A DNA stretch of 64,000 bases from Tolypothrix bouteillei VB521301. Lineage in GTDB: Bacteria > Cyanobacteriota > Cyanobacteriia > Cyanobacteriales > Nostocaceae. The stretch spans positions 7,437,555 to 7,501,554 of the forward strand of contig NZ_JHEG04000001.1 of NCBI RefSeq assembly GCF_000760695.4, written 5' to 3'. Position 1 is the stretch's first letter. The number at the start of each line of letters is the position of its first letter. This document shows, one piece after another, positions 9,884 through 18,980 of the stretch. A program made the position numbers and the translations under genes. Under the pieces are notes generated by a model. The model was not told the DNA's origin, made no database searches, and worked only from the letters and a program-made list of their open reading frames with translations.

Positions 9884-9904
9884 TAGGAAAATCATTCTTT
9901 CCTA
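9884..9904. terminator. short hairpin between convergent genes
   Basis: TAGGAAA at 9884-9890 pairs with TTTCCTA at 9898-9904 across a 7-base loop, between the rightward 9653 gene and the leftward WD40 gene. There is no long T tract, so strength is uncertain. Confidence 0.35.
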
Positions 9905-9930
9905 ACCCCTCACCCCCTACTTAGAAATCC

Positions 9931-11721
9931 CTAACTCCTCTGCCAGATTTTAATCGTTTTATCTAAACTCCCACTGACTAAAAGTTCTCCAGAACTTGTG
10001 AATGCAACTGCTGTGACAGTGTGTGTATGACCTGCAAAAGTACCCAGTAATTCACCTGTTTCTAGATGCCACAACTTGATGGTTTTATCGGCACTGCCAC
10101 TGGCGATAATGTCTCCGTCAGGACTGAGTGCGATCGCATACACGCCATCTCTATGTCCTTTCAGAGTCCGCAGTAATTCTCCAGTTTCTAAATGCCAAAT
10201 TTTAATCGTTTTATCGCGACTGCCACTGACTAAAATTTTGCCATCTGCACTTGTTGCCAAAGCACGAACGATGTGAGCGTGACCTGTCAGCGAGTGTACT
10301 AACTCTGAGTCAAAAGTTGGGACTCCACCCCTTTGACGGGAGATCCGCCACACTTTGATTTTGCGGTAGCTACCGGTGATGAGTGTTTTGCCGTCAGAAC
10401 TGAGAACTAGGGAATGGGCTGCAGTATCATCTAAAGAGAGAGCAGTCGTCACCTGACGTTCTGTCAAATCCCAAAACATAATTTTGCGATCGTCTCCCCC
10501 TGTTGCTAATGTCTGCCCATCAGGAGTAAAGGCAACGCAGCGTACCATTCCATTATGCTTGTGCATAATATCTATTAAGTCTTGTGCGCCTACGTGCCAA
10601 ATTTTGATAGTAGAGTCTGCACCCCCACTGACCAAAATTTGTCCGTCCGGACTGAAAGCCAGAGCATTCACTTCATCTACTAAACCGGAAACAGTCCAAG
10701 GATATTCTGATAAAGTCCCTACTAATTCACCTCTGGTTAAATCCCACAGCTTGGTCTCTCCACGGCTACCACTGGCTACTATAGGTAAAGCATCACCTTT
10801 ATGACCCCTGTAGCTAAAAGCAAGACAATTAATTCCCCGAATATGCCCCTTTAGGGTCTGCCAGCATTCCCAGTCTCCAATTATACTTTTTAGAGTATGC
10901 TCGGGCGGAAGTGTTTGTGTAGTTTCCGCTATGGCAAAGTCGTCTAATATTTGTCTTGTGTCTTTTTTAGTAGATAAAGATTCTAAATACCAACCCAATC
11001 CCCCAGCGTATAGTAAATGACTTGGAGTGATATGAAGCTTTGGCTCGCTCAACTCAATGTGTTCCGTTGGCAGAAAACCTGCGATGACTGCTTGTTTTTC
11101 GTAGCCTCGTTTACCTGTAAAAGGATAAAATAAGCACAGGAAAAGCAGGACTTTGTGATTTTTTAAATCCTCTTGGGTGATAGACCATCTTATTTTGTCT
11201 TTTTTTATACCATTAAAGCTTTCTCCATCAGCAGCATGAACTTGAATACTGACTTTGGGGTTGCTGGCAAGTATGTAATGAAATTTACTTTCTCCACGTA
11301 AATTGCCTTCATCGTCCAAAACCATATTTTTGACAACATCTTGAGGTACTTTTTTAATTTGTTTCCCCAAGCGATCGCTTATCACGCGGTCTACAATTTG
11401 CTCTCGAAGAAGGTAATCTTCTGCTTGTTGCTGAAAGTATTGTGGAAAAGGGATTGCCCAATCAGGAGGCTCGGGATATTCAGGCGGTGTAGCAGGGGGA
11501 TTTTTGGCAACAATTTCTGCTTGTTGGCGAGCAATTTCCAGCAGTTTTGCCAATGATTCGCCCCAAAAAGCCATAATCTCGCTGTGGCACCCTTTGACTT
11601 GACTTTCTAACAAAGACAAGTCGTAAGTTTTAGGTTTTTTTACTCTTTGAAGGAAATCAGCTTGTTGGGACTTGAGCAAGCTAATCCAGTCCATTTGAAT
11701 TGCTGGGGGGCAGTGTTGCAT
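9931..11721 (-). CDS. WD40 repeat protein with a unique N-terminal domain
   Basis: 596 residues. The C-terminal 310 residues contain seven WD40 repeats (for example LKGHRDGVYAIALSPDG followed by SGSADKTIKLWHL), enough for one complete seven-bladed propeller used as a protein-docking platform. Residues 1-280 are a separate domain I do not recognise, with a proline-rich segment (PPATPPEYPEPPDWAIPF) and a beta-rich part (KFHYILASNPKVSIQVHA). There is no signal peptide, so it is cytoplasmic. A later in-frame ATG at 11694 lacks a ribosome site, so I keep the longer form. Such fused propellers are frequent in filamentous cyanobacteria, usually without known partners. Confidence 0.85.
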   Translation of the reverse strand: MQHCPPAIQMDWISLLKSQQADFLQRVKKPKTYDLSLLESQVKGCHSEIMAFWGESLAKLLEIARQQAEIVAKNPPATPPEYPEPPDWAIPFPQYFQQQAEDYLLREQIVDRVISDRLGKQIKKVPQDVVKNMVLDDEGNLRGESKFHYILASNPKVSIQVHAADGESFNGIKKDKIRWSITQEDLKNHKVLLFLCLFYPFTGKRGYEKQAVIAGFLPTEHIELSEPKLHITPSHLLYAGGLGWYLESLSTKKDTRQILDDFAIAETTQTLPPEHTLKSIIGDWECWQTLKGHIRGINCLAFSYRGHKGDALPIVASGSRGETKLWDLTRGELVGTLSEYPWTVSGLVDEVNALAFSPDGQILVSGGADSTIKIWHVGAQDLIDIMHKHNGMVRCVAFTPDGQTLATGGDDRKIMFWDLTERQVTTALSLDDTAAHSLVLSSDGKTLITGSYRKIKVWRISRQRGGVPTFDSELVHSLTGHAHIVRALATSADGKILVSGSRDKTIKIWHLETGELLRTLKGHRDGVYAIALSPDGDIIASGSADKTIKLWHLETGELLGTFAGHTHTVTAVAFTSSGELLVSGSLDKTIKIWQRS

Positions 11722-12107
11722 ACCTACGTTATGTTATGGCAGGGCAATCGCTAAGTTAGTGTATCAACTGTGGTTCGTCAAAAATTCAGTAATTCCAGTA
11801 GTTAATTTAACACAATCATTTGTATGTGTAGATACCAAATGTTTTGTTATTTGAAACCGACTGCTATGTGCTACGGTGATGGGTTTTGCCTCCTCATAAG
11901 AATGTAATGGTTGTTAATTCTAGCAACTCAGAGAACAATATACTGTTTCTCAAGAAGCATTTTTGCCTAAAACTATGTTTTCAAAATTCAAGGTGAGGGG
12001 TTAGGGGCTAGGGATGGGGAATTTTCCCCTAAATGAGTTTTTAGCAGATAGATGATGAAAATAACAGTATTCCTTGATAAAGGAAACCCTTATAAACCAA
12101 ACCACTG
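11722..12107. other. intergenic region upstream of the WD40 gene
   Basis: There is no gene in these 386 bases. A G-rich direct repeat (GAGGGGTTAGGGGCTAGGG, about 11995-12014) and a palindrome GGGGAATTTTCCCC just after it are the only structures seen. The first 100 bases presumably hold the promoter of the leftward WD40 gene. Confidence 0.35.
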
Positions 12108-12245
12108 ATGGACGGACGAGTACATTGGACAACAACAGGCTTGGAGCTATGACCTGATAACGGCAATCGTTACGAAATTATTTATGGAGAGCTGTTTGTG
12201 ACGAGAGTACCACATTCGGGACATCAAAAAACCAGTGACCCATGA
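12108..12245 (+). pseudogene. broken Uma2 family nuclease fragment
   Basis: Translation from 12108 gives MDGRVHWTTTGLEL, a stop, then PDNGNRYEIIYGELFVTR and VPHSGHQKT before another stop. This parallels the start of the intact Uma2 protein at 45315 (RVRWTTRDLELLPDNGNRYE...), and the DNA is visibly similar. The rest of the gene, including the PD-(D/E)XK core, is missing, so this is a dead fragment. Confidence 0.8.
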
Positions 12246-12367
12246 CCCGGTCAAGAGTCTCTTACTGAATCTTGACCATAAGGAGCGATCGCTTGCAACA
12301 CGTTTTGCAAAAAACGCTTCACTGTACGCTCTTATTTCCACATTTAGTTAAATTCTATGCAACTTCA

Positions 12368-14158
12368 TCAGCCCTTATCTTTATCTTTCGATTTTTTGAG
12401 ATAAGCTTTCGCCCAAGCGTACCGTTCGCTATTTTTTTTGAGTAAGTATGCTGCTGCAGTATGTCTTTTTTCTTCATCTTTTGTATTCTTAACCACTCGC
12501 TTGATTTCATCATCGATATCTTCAGTTTTAGCACCACGTTGGATTGCTTCTTTAAACCAAGAATCTCCATTCGGATAATCACCTTTGTCATAGGCAATAG
12601 CTCCCATTAACGTGTAAGGCTGATAACTGAGCGCATGATATTTCATAGCTTTTCTCGCGCAACTTTCAGCAGCATCTAATTTGCCGATATCTCTGAATGC
12701 TGCACCTCTAGTTACTAAAATTGCTGATTTGAGAGTATTGTCTTTTACGTGGTTTAAGTCTAAGTCAGTTAATTGTAAAGCTTGCTCTGGTTCGTTTGCT
12801 TTACGCCAATAACTACTGGCAGTTGGAATATGCCATTTATTTCCCGTGTGCTGAAATTCTTGTACATAAAACTCTGCTTCAATGGTGTAATATTTTAGAG
12901 CAACTTTTCCATCACGAGATAATAAATCTTGTTCTACAAGTTGGAAAAATAGTATGGGGTCTAATCTCTCGTTTCTCTCCAGTTTTAGTAAAATATGATA
13001 GAATGGATGTAATGTTAATTTATTGACCAAATCTATTAAACCATACTTTTTCTTGAGAATGGTAAAATGATGTTTTTGAAAAATATTAATAATATCTTCA
13101 TAGCGATTGTTTTTCAGCCATTCAATTTCTACTTCATTTAGAATTTCTCCCGATTTTATTTTAGACTTCAGAACACAAGCGTATTGTTGATTTGCAATCG
13201 CGATCGTTTCAGTCAGTTTTCGATTCCTCAGAAAGTTAAGATCTTGTTCGCTTAACTTACTGTCTAACTCAAGCCTTTTGAGAACTTTATACAGGTGGCT
13301 CTTAGGAGAGCAATCGTCATATCCTGTAGCTTGATACTTAACTTTTAAGGCAGCAAATTCTCGTGCTTTTTCTAATTCTTGAGCCATAGCAATTGTTTCG
13401 TGAAGCCCTTGCTGTTCCAGCCAGCGAACCTCTGATTCACTTAAGTTATTGTTTTCATCAATTTTTTGTAGTAGGGAATATAATGGACTTACTAATGATA
13501 AATTATCGATACTTTTTGCTTGATATTTATCTATTAAGTAGGCAAATTTATCCTTTCTTTCTGACTCTTGTTGTTCAAAAATTTTGGCAGTATCCAAGAG
13601 TTGGTTATTTAGGAGAAAATTGTATTCGACCTCAGTTAAACGTTCTGATAAATCTAACTTTTTCAGTATTTTATACAGGATACTATCAGAATAGGAACCT
13701 TGATATTGAGTGGCTTTATACTTAGACTTAAGTTGAGCAAATCGCTCAATGTCCTGAGCGATCGCATTCGTCCGAAATAGACTATTTGAACTTAGCCAAT
13801 GAACTTCTTCAGAAGTAAGAGATTGTCCTGATTCCATTTTCCAAAGAATGAAATACAGGGGACTAGATTGCCAAGGAGTATCATGATTTGTAGCTTTGTA
13901 CTTGGACTTTAATTGTGAAAATTCTACTTCTAATTTGACAAAATCTTTTAATTTATTTTCTTGTTCTTTACATATAAATTCTAGTTTTTGCTCTTTCAAC
14001 CATTCAAGCTCTAATGTATTGAGTTTAATTCCTAAGTCAACTTTTCTCAGTATAAGATACAGAAGACTGGTAGGGGATAAATCTTGATATTGAGTTGCTT
14101 GGTATTTAGACTTGAGGGTAGTAAAGTGTTTAATCCGGTTTCGGTCGTCTTTATGCAT
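12368..14158 (-). CDS. repeat protein with about six novel 60-70-residue repeats and a C-terminal TPR-like region
   Basis: 596 residues, cytoplasmic by absence of a signal. Residues 1 to about 390 are built of diverged repeats with the pattern F..LK.KY.AT.Y, then SP.S.LY.IL.KL, then L.E.E..WL....L; clear copies begin near residues 12, 75, 145, 210 and 275, with shorter ones near 340 and 365. Each repeat looks all-helical. The last 170 residues contain TPR-like helices (ATRGAAFRDIGKLDAAESC and AYDKGDYPNGDSWFKEA) and a very basic Lys-rich end. I do not recognise the repeat family or a catalytic site. It is monocistronic. An adaptor or scaffold role is only a guess from architecture. Confidence 0.8.
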   Translation of the reverse strand: MHKDDRNRIKHFTTLKSKYQATQYQDLSPTSLLYLILRKVDLGIKLNTLELEWLKEQKLEFICKEQENKLKDFVKLEVEFSQLKSKYKATNHDTPWQSSPLYFILWKMESGQSLTSEEVHWLSSNSLFRTNAIAQDIERFAQLKSKYKATQYQGSYSDSILYKILKKLDLSERLTEVEYNFLLNNQLLDTAKIFEQQESERKDKFAYLIDKYQAKSIDNLSLVSPLYSLLQKIDENNNLSESEVRWLEQQGLHETIAMAQELEKAREFAALKVKYQATGYDDCSPKSHLYKVLKRLELDSKLSEQDLNFLRNRKLTETIAIANQQYACVLKSKIKSGEILNEVEIEWLKNNRYEDIINIFQKHHFTILKKKYGLIDLVNKLTLHPFYHILLKLERNERLDPILFFQLVEQDLLSRDGKVALKYYTIEAEFYVQEFQHTGNKWHIPTASSYWRKANEPEQALQLTDLDLNHVKDNTLKSAILVTRGAAFRDIGKLDAAESCARKAMKYHALSYQPYTLMGAIAYDKGDYPNGDSWFKEAIQRGAKTEDIDDEIKRVVKNTKDEEKRHTAAAYLLKKNSERYAWAKAYLKKSKDKDKG

Positions 14159-14607
14159 ATACTAGCACCCGCTATACTACTGAAAGTTACGTGTCAATCG
14201 CTACTATAGCAACACTAATAAAAAAGGGCGAGATCGATACCCTCTCTCCCTTCTCTCCTTTGTGTTCCCCGATCGTGTAAATTTGTGTAAAATCCTACCA
14301 GATATCAATCCTGGTATTTTTGCACCCATTGGGATGCTTCCCCTTGACCTAAGTTTCCCGAGCCGCATTCTTAATTTCTTCAAAGTCAAGTGTGCAGTTT
14401 TCTGCCTGGACTGCTATTTATTCCTTCATTACAATCAGAAGCACGTATTGCAAGAAAGCTGCTAGTAGTTAGTTGCTACTAATTAGTAACTAAACCGTTG
14501 CTGCTGTCCGCATTAAATCGCTATCCACTATCTACTAACGGTTAGCGGTCTTCAGCTAGAACATCTTAACAATTCATGAGTTAAGTGAAGGCTCAGTTAC
14601 AGATATT
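14159..14607. other. intergenic region between divergent genes
   Basis: 449 bases between the leftward repeat protein and the rightward response regulator. No gene is convincing. An imperfect inverted repeat around TTAGTTGCTACTAATTAGTA (about 14470) could be structural or an operator. Confidence 0.35.
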
Positions 14608-15369
14608 ATGAGTAATCGTACTGCATTTACTGCCGCAATCAAGAGTATGCAAAAGAAAATGATGACAATAAACTTCAAAGATTTGATGATGAGCCAAGAT
14701 TTACCACAGCGAGCAACGTTAAAACTTCTTGTCATTGATGACCACCAGTTAATTTTAGGTGGCACCCTTGATGTGTTGCGCCAACAGTACCCAACGGCTG
14801 AATTCCTCACAGCTAAAACTGCACAAGATGCTGTTAACCAATTATTAAACTCTCAGCCCGATCTGGTTGTTGTAGACCTTTCGATTCCGGAAAAACCAGG
14901 GATGACAGCCCAAATTGATACGGGTTTGCAACTTTTACAAAACTTAATGAAAAACTATCCCAATCTTAATCTTATGGTGCAAAGCAGTTACGTTAAGGCT
15001 TTAGCACGAATCAGACACGATATAGATAATCATCAAGGAGGGTTTACAGTCTCTGATAAAGGGCTTTCCGAACAGGAAATGTTAACTCGAATACACCTTG
15101 CTATTGAGGGAGGAACTCATACACGAGATTTAGGAAGAAGAATAGAAGTTAAACCGGAGTGGTTAGAGCTTTTGAGGTTGGCTTTTGAAGAAGGATTAAC
15201 AGATAAAGCGATCGCAGACAGGATGGTTGTGGCTGAACGCACGGTACGCAATTACTGGACTAAAGTCCAAGACGTTTTGGGTGTTTACCCTGAAGACTGC
15301 AAGAAAGATGGCAAGAATATCAGAATTGAAACTGAAATTAGGGCTAGAGAAGAAGGTTTGATTGATTAG
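14608..15369 (+). CDS. NarL/LuxR-type response regulator
   Basis: Two-component response regulator. The receiver domain shows the acidic pair in LLVIDDHQ (44-45), the phosphoacceptor Asp90 in LVVVDLS, and the switch Lys in TVSDKG. The C-terminal LuxR-type helix-turn-helix is seen in LTDKAIADRMVVAERTVRNYW. 253 residues from the first ATG; ATGs at codons 18, 19, 27 and 28 are alternatives, and the receiver fold would tolerate the latest (MSQDLPQRATLK). The gene lies 12 bases upstream of the CHASE2 kinase, its presumed partner, so the block 14608-18095 is probably one operon. Likely targets are the neighbouring surface-protein genes, but this is inference. Confidence 0.9.
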   Translation: MSNRTAFTAAIKSMQKKMMTINFKDLMMSQDLPQRATLKLLVIDDHQLILGGTLDVLRQQYPTAEFLTAKTAQDAVNQLLNSQPDLVVVDLSIPEKPGMTAQIDTGLQLLQNLMKNYPNLNLMVQSSYVKALARIRHDIDNHQGGFTVSDKGLSEQEMLTRIHLAIEGGTHTRDLGRRIEVKPEWLELLRLAFEEGLTDKAIADRMVVAERTVRNYWTKVQDVLGVYPEDCKKDGKNIRIETEIRAREEGLID

Positions 15370-15381
15370 GTTACTAAGAGT

Positions 15382-17349
15382 ATGCAGCCTGGTATTTGGA
15401 AGTTATTAAAAGAAAAATTTACTATTTGGCGTCTGGGAGGACGCCTGGGATTAGTTGTTGTTTTATTGGTCATAATAGCTCGTCTGAGCGGTTGGCTGCA
15501 ATTCTTAGAGTGGGGAATTTTTGATACTTTTCTAAGTTGGCGTCCCTACGAATCAATAGATGAACGAATTTTGATTGTTGGTATTAATGAAGCTGATATC
15601 GAAAGTGTAGGAACATATCCAATACCGGATGGAGAAATCACTGAAGTTATTAAAAAAGTGCAGGTTGACAAACCGATAGCAATTGGACTTGATATTGCAA
15701 GAAATGTACCCGTAGAACCCGGTAATACGGAACTTGCCGAATTTGCAAAGCGAAGCAAAAAATTGATTGGTATTGAGAAAATCTTGCTACCCGGTCGATT
15801 TTCTTCAATACCAAATTTACCTTCTGAACAAGTTGGGTTTTCGGATATTATTCCCGATAAAGATATTAAATACAGGCGCATTCTCCTTGGAACACCAAAT
15901 CCCTTAGATCCAGATGACTATAAATTTTCTTTTTCTCTGCGTTTAGCAGAAGCTTATTTATCTCAGAAAGGTATTCCTCTTGAAAATGGAAAACTCGATC
16001 GCCATGCAATCAGGTTTGCCAATACTGAACTTCCCCGCTTTTTGCCCAACTTTGGTGGGTATGTGGGAACTGATGCAGGAGGGGTTCAAGTTCTTCTCAA
16101 CTTTCGTAATGGGAAAGAAAGATTTAGAACAGTATCGCTTCACGATATCAAAACGGGAAATTTTCAGCCCGAATGGATACGCGATCGCATTGTCATGATT
16201 GGTATGACAGCTATTAGTGCTCCTGACTTATTTAGTACCTCAGCAGTTTCTGGATTGCAGCTTCACGGACAAATTTATGGAGTTGAATTTCATGCTCATG
16301 CTGTCAGTCAAATTATTAATGCTGTTTTGGAATCACGACCACTCATAAAAACTTGGTCGGAGGAGTGGGAATATATATGGATATTAGGTTGGGGTTTCAT
16401 TACCATTAGTCTGAATTTGACGATCGAATCCCCGTGGCGCAAGCTGTTTGCTATTAGTGTAATTAATATTGGTCTAATTACAATAAGTTATTATGTATTG
16501 CTTGTTTGGGGTTGGTGGATACCTGTAGCACCAATTTTATTAATTTTAGGAATAAATTTTGTTGGTTTTCTTAGTGCTTGCTATCAATACGAACAATCGT
16601 TAAAAGCTCAAATCGGGATACGACAACACACTATTGAGATGGCATTTACAGAAATCCACAATGGACCATTACAAACCTTAGCTGCGCTATTAAGGAATGT
16701 ACAAAATCACGATTTATCTAAAGAAGAATTACTAACTGATTTAAAAAATTTAAATTTAGAAATTAGAGATATTGGTGAATACTTAACACAACAAACTCTG
16801 AATCTAGAAGAAAGCCTTCGTTTGGGAAGTGGCTTAAAAATAGATTTAAAACGTCCAATTCATGAAATTTTCTATGAAGTATACAGTAGTACTATTGAAC
16901 GAAATCTTCCCTACTTTCAAACCCTCAAAGCCAAAGTTCGCTCCTTTGAACCTCTCGAAGAGCAATTTTTAACTATTGAACGCAAGCGAGAACTTTGTCA
17001 ATTTCTTGAAGAAGCTTTATGTAATGTTGGAAAACACGCTAAGGGAGTTACGCGTTTGTCTGCTACAGGAACAAAACAACAAGGATGGTATAGTCTAAAG
17101 ATTAAAGATAATGGATTGGGTATCCGTTCCAACTATGAAAGCAAAGGAACCAAAGATAGTAAAAATTTAGCAAAACAACTAGGAGGATATTTTAACCGAG
17201 AGCGTGCAACTCCTAAAGGAACTGTATGTGAGTTAACTTGGCCTCTTGCTGGTAGCAGGAGTTGGATTTCAACAATGAAGTTTAGGCTGAAGGCTTATTT
17301 CCAGAGAAAATTGAGATTTTTGACAAAAACTTTTCAACGCAGCGTATGA
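15382..17349 (+). CDS. CHASE2 domain sensor histidine kinase
   Basis: 655 residues. One transmembrane helix (about 20-40) is followed by an extracytoplasmic CHASE2 sensor (about 42-330, with DERILIVGINEADIESVG typical of the family). Three transmembrane helices (about 335-405) then lead into the cytoplasmic kinase. The phosphoacceptor His426 sits in FTEIHNGPLQTLAALL, a NarX/HisKA_3-like box, and the ATPase has an N box (EEALCNVGKHAK) and a G box (IKDNGLGI). This kinase subclass pairs with NarL-type regulators, matching the gene just upstream. It ends ATGA-overlapped with the DUF928 gene, so the two are translationally coupled. The ligand of CHASE2 domains is unknown. Confidence 0.92.
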   Translation: MQPGIWKLLKEKFTIWRLGGRLGLVVVLLVIIARLSGWLQFLEWGIFDTFLSWRPYESIDERILIVGINEADIESVGTYPIPDGEITEVIKKVQVDKPIAIGLDIARNVPVEPGNTELAEFAKRSKKLIGIEKILLPGRFSSIPNLPSEQVGFSDIIPDKDIKYRRILLGTPNPLDPDDYKFSFSLRLAEAYLSQKGIPLENGKLDRHAIRFANTELPRFLPNFGGYVGTDAGGVQVLLNFRNGKERFRTVSLHDIKTGNFQPEWIRDRIVMIGMTAISAPDLFSTSAVSGLQLHGQIYGVEFHAHAVSQIINAVLESRPLIKTWSEEWEYIWILGWGFITISLNLTIESPWRKLFAISVINIGLITISYYVLLVWGWWIPVAPILLILGINFVGFLSACYQYEQSLKAQIGIRQHTIEMAFTEIHNGPLQTLAALLRNVQNHDLSKEELLTDLKNLNLEIRDIGEYLTQQTLNLEESLRLGSGLKIDLKRPIHEIFYEVYSSTIERNLPYFQTLKAKVRSFEPLEEQFLTIERKRELCQFLEEALCNVGKHAKGVTRLSATGTKQQGWYSLKIKDNGLGIRSNYESKGTKDSKNLAKQLGGYFNRERATPKGTVCELTWPLAGSRSWISTMKFRLKAYFQRKLRFLTKTFQRSV

Positions 17350-18095
17350 GCAATCAACTTTTAAACCCCTGGTTAGTAACTGGCTGTGTCCTGACCATAT
17401 CTTTAACGACGGCTTCCTTAGCTATAGCGCGTTACGTACCTCCTCGCGATCAAAAACCTCCTGGTGAGTATTCTCGAACAGGAGGTGGAAGGGGATGTCC
17501 GGAAGATAAGATACCCTTAACAATACTTGCTCCTAAAAAACATATTGGCGAAACAACTTCTCGTTATCCTACATTTGCTTGGTTTGTCTCCAATTCTTAT
17601 GAAGTAGACTTCCGAATTTTTGAGTTTGATGCCAATAATCAACCCTCAAAACCAATAGGTAAACCAGTACTATTGCCAAACTCTTCAGGAGTTAACAAGT
17701 ACTCCTTACCAGAGAATCAGCAAGGGTTAACTGTAGGGCAAAAATACCTTTGGCAAGCTGCAATCAAGTGTCAGCAAGGATATTTAGTAGAAAGGGCAGA
17801 GTTTAAGGTAGTAGAAATGCCTGCTTCTTTATCAAAAAAACTTTCTATGACAGAAGATGCAGCTAAAAAAGCAGACTTATATGCTGAAGCAGGTTTGTGG
17901 TATAACGCTCTAGATGAAGCTCTTAAAGTTTCTCAGGAGAAAAAAATAGCAAAGATAGTTACAACTCTTCTGCAAGACCTAGTAACATTAGAAGAACCTA
18001 GTAGAACAGACAAATTAACTGATGCCGAACGTCAAGAGGTGCAGAAACGAGGCGATCTCTTAAAGCAAATTGCCGATAGCAATCCATCAAATTAA
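17346..18095 (+). CDS. DUF928 family secreted protein
   Basis: 249 residues with an N-terminal signal (TGCVLTISLTTASLAIA), then the DUF928 pattern: GGGRGCP, LTILAPKKHIGETTSRYPTF, FAWFVSNSYEVDFRIFEF, and LWQAAIKCQQ. A helical TPR-like tail follows (LYAEAGLWYNALDEAL). DUF928 proteins are cyanobacterial, of unknown role, and recur beside CHASE2 and CHAT genes, as here. The ATG overlaps the kinase stop by four bases, so it is almost certainly made together with the sensor. It may modulate the extracytoplasmic sensor domain (inference). A hairpin at 18116 follows. Confidence 0.9.
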   Translation: MSNQLLNPWLVTGCVLTISLTTASLAIARYVPPRDQKPPGEYSRTGGGRGCPEDKIPLTILAPKKHIGETTSRYPTFAWFVSNSYEVDFRIFEFDANNQPSKPIGKPVLLPNSSGVNKYSLPENQQGLTVGQKYLWQAAIKCQQGYLVERAEFKVVEMPASLSKKLSMTEDAAKKADLYAEAGLWYNALDEALKVSQEKKIAKIVTTLLQDLVTLEEPSRTDKLTDAERQEVQKRGDLLKQIADSNPSN

Positions 18096-18115
18096 TTTTG
18101 ATAAGTAAGTTGGCT

Positions 18116-18150
18116 CAGATCCCTGACTTCCGTGAGAAGTTAAGGATCTG
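18116..18150 (+). terminator. hairpin after the CHASE2-DUF928 operon
   Basis: CAGATCC at 18116-18122 pairs with GGATCTG at 18144-18150, with an inner ACTTC/GAAGT extension. It lies 20 bases after the DUF928 stop but lacks a T tract, so it may be a transcript-end stabiliser rather than a classical terminator. Confidence 0.4.
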
Positions 18151-18306
18151 GCTCCTCACAGCCCATTGGCTGCTATAATTTAGACAAGTAGCGATAAGTT
18201 CAATACAAGGCTACTCAATACTAAAGTTGACTTGTTGTCAAAAATTGCCCGTTTAGGATAGGGTAGAAAGAGTATTTTCTCCAAGAGTTATTAACGAGGG
18301 AAAACT

Positions 18307-18540
18307 ATGCTTAGTGAAATTAGGCAAAAGGCAATTGTTAAGCCCGGAGGTATAGTAGAAATCTCGTCTTCGGAACTTCCATCAGGCGCAATTGTAGAAG
18401 TTATTGTACTTTTAGAGTCAGACTCAGAGAAACCAGAAAAATCTTTGACTAGTTTTATTGGATTGGCTAAAGGTAACTTTGCCACACCACAAGAAGTCGA
18501 TTTGTTTATTCGGAACGAGCGAGATGCATGGGAATCATAG
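18307..18540 (+). CDS. antitoxin of a PIN-domain toxin-antitoxin pair
   Basis: 77 residues. The N-terminal half has alternating short strands (KAIVKPGGIVEISSSELPSG), as in AbrB/DUF2281-like antitoxins. The C-terminal segment LTSFIGLAKGNFATPQEVD ending in IRNERDAWES is the usual toxin-binding tail of cyanobacterial VapB-like antitoxins. The last 13 bases overlap the start of the PIN toxin gene, which is the standard antitoxin-first arrangement. It probably also represses its own promoter in 18151-18306. Confidence 0.85.
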   Translation: MLSEIRQKAIVKPGGIVEISSSELPSGAIVEVIVLLESDSEKPEKSLTSFIGLAKGNFATPQEVDLFIRNERDAWES

Positions 18541-18974
18541 ATGCTATTCAAGGTAACAGAGTTTATCTTGATACAAATATCTGGATTTATGCTTTAGAAG
18601 GATATCCCGAATATTTTCAAGATTTGACTCAGCTATTTCAACGAATTACTCAAGGTGATTTGACTGCTGTCACGAGTGAATTGTCATTGGCTGAGGCATT
18701 AGTAAAACCTTTTCAGAATCAGAACTTAAGACAACAACAGATATATAAACAATTTATCAGTAACTCAAAAAATTTATCAGTGATTTCTATTTCTCGCGAT
18801 ATTTTAATAGAAGCCTCGCAATTACGTGCCAATGTCAACATCAAATTACCTGATGCAATTCACGCCGCAACAGCAAAGTTAACACTGTGTTCAACTTTCT
18901 TAACCAATGATAAACGCTTTCAAAGTGTCCCTAATATATCAGTGGTGTTGCTCTCTCAAACTTATTCTCCCTAA
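18528..18974 (+). CDS. PIN domain toxin (VapC-like RNase)
   Basis: 148 residues. PIN-fold signatures with acidic metal-binding residues are present: Asp in YLDTNIWIYALE, Glu in SLAEALVKP, Asp in LPDAIHAATA, and Asp in LTNDKRF. VapC toxins are Mg-dependent RNases that stop translation when the antitoxin is lost. The ATG overlaps the antitoxin gene by 13 bases. The gene is intact and converges on the CHAT gene with six bases between the stops and no visible terminator. Confidence 0.9.
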   Translation: MGIIDAIQGNRVYLDTNIWIYALEGYPEYFQDLTQLFQRITQGDLTAVTSELSLAEALVKPFQNQNLRQQQIYKQFISNSKNLSVISISRDILIEASQLRANVNIKLPDAIHAATAKLTLCSTFLTNDKRFQSVPNISVVLLSQTYSP

Positions 18975-18980
18975 AATCGA

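Noticed and set aside
12147..12341. Minus-strand 64-codon frame in the spacer
   Set aside because: It runs antisense across the Uma2 relic, with no ribosome site or recognisable protein.
14204..14465. Short frames on both strands between the repeat protein and the response regulator
   Set aside because: They overlap each other, have no ribosome site and no recognisable sequence.
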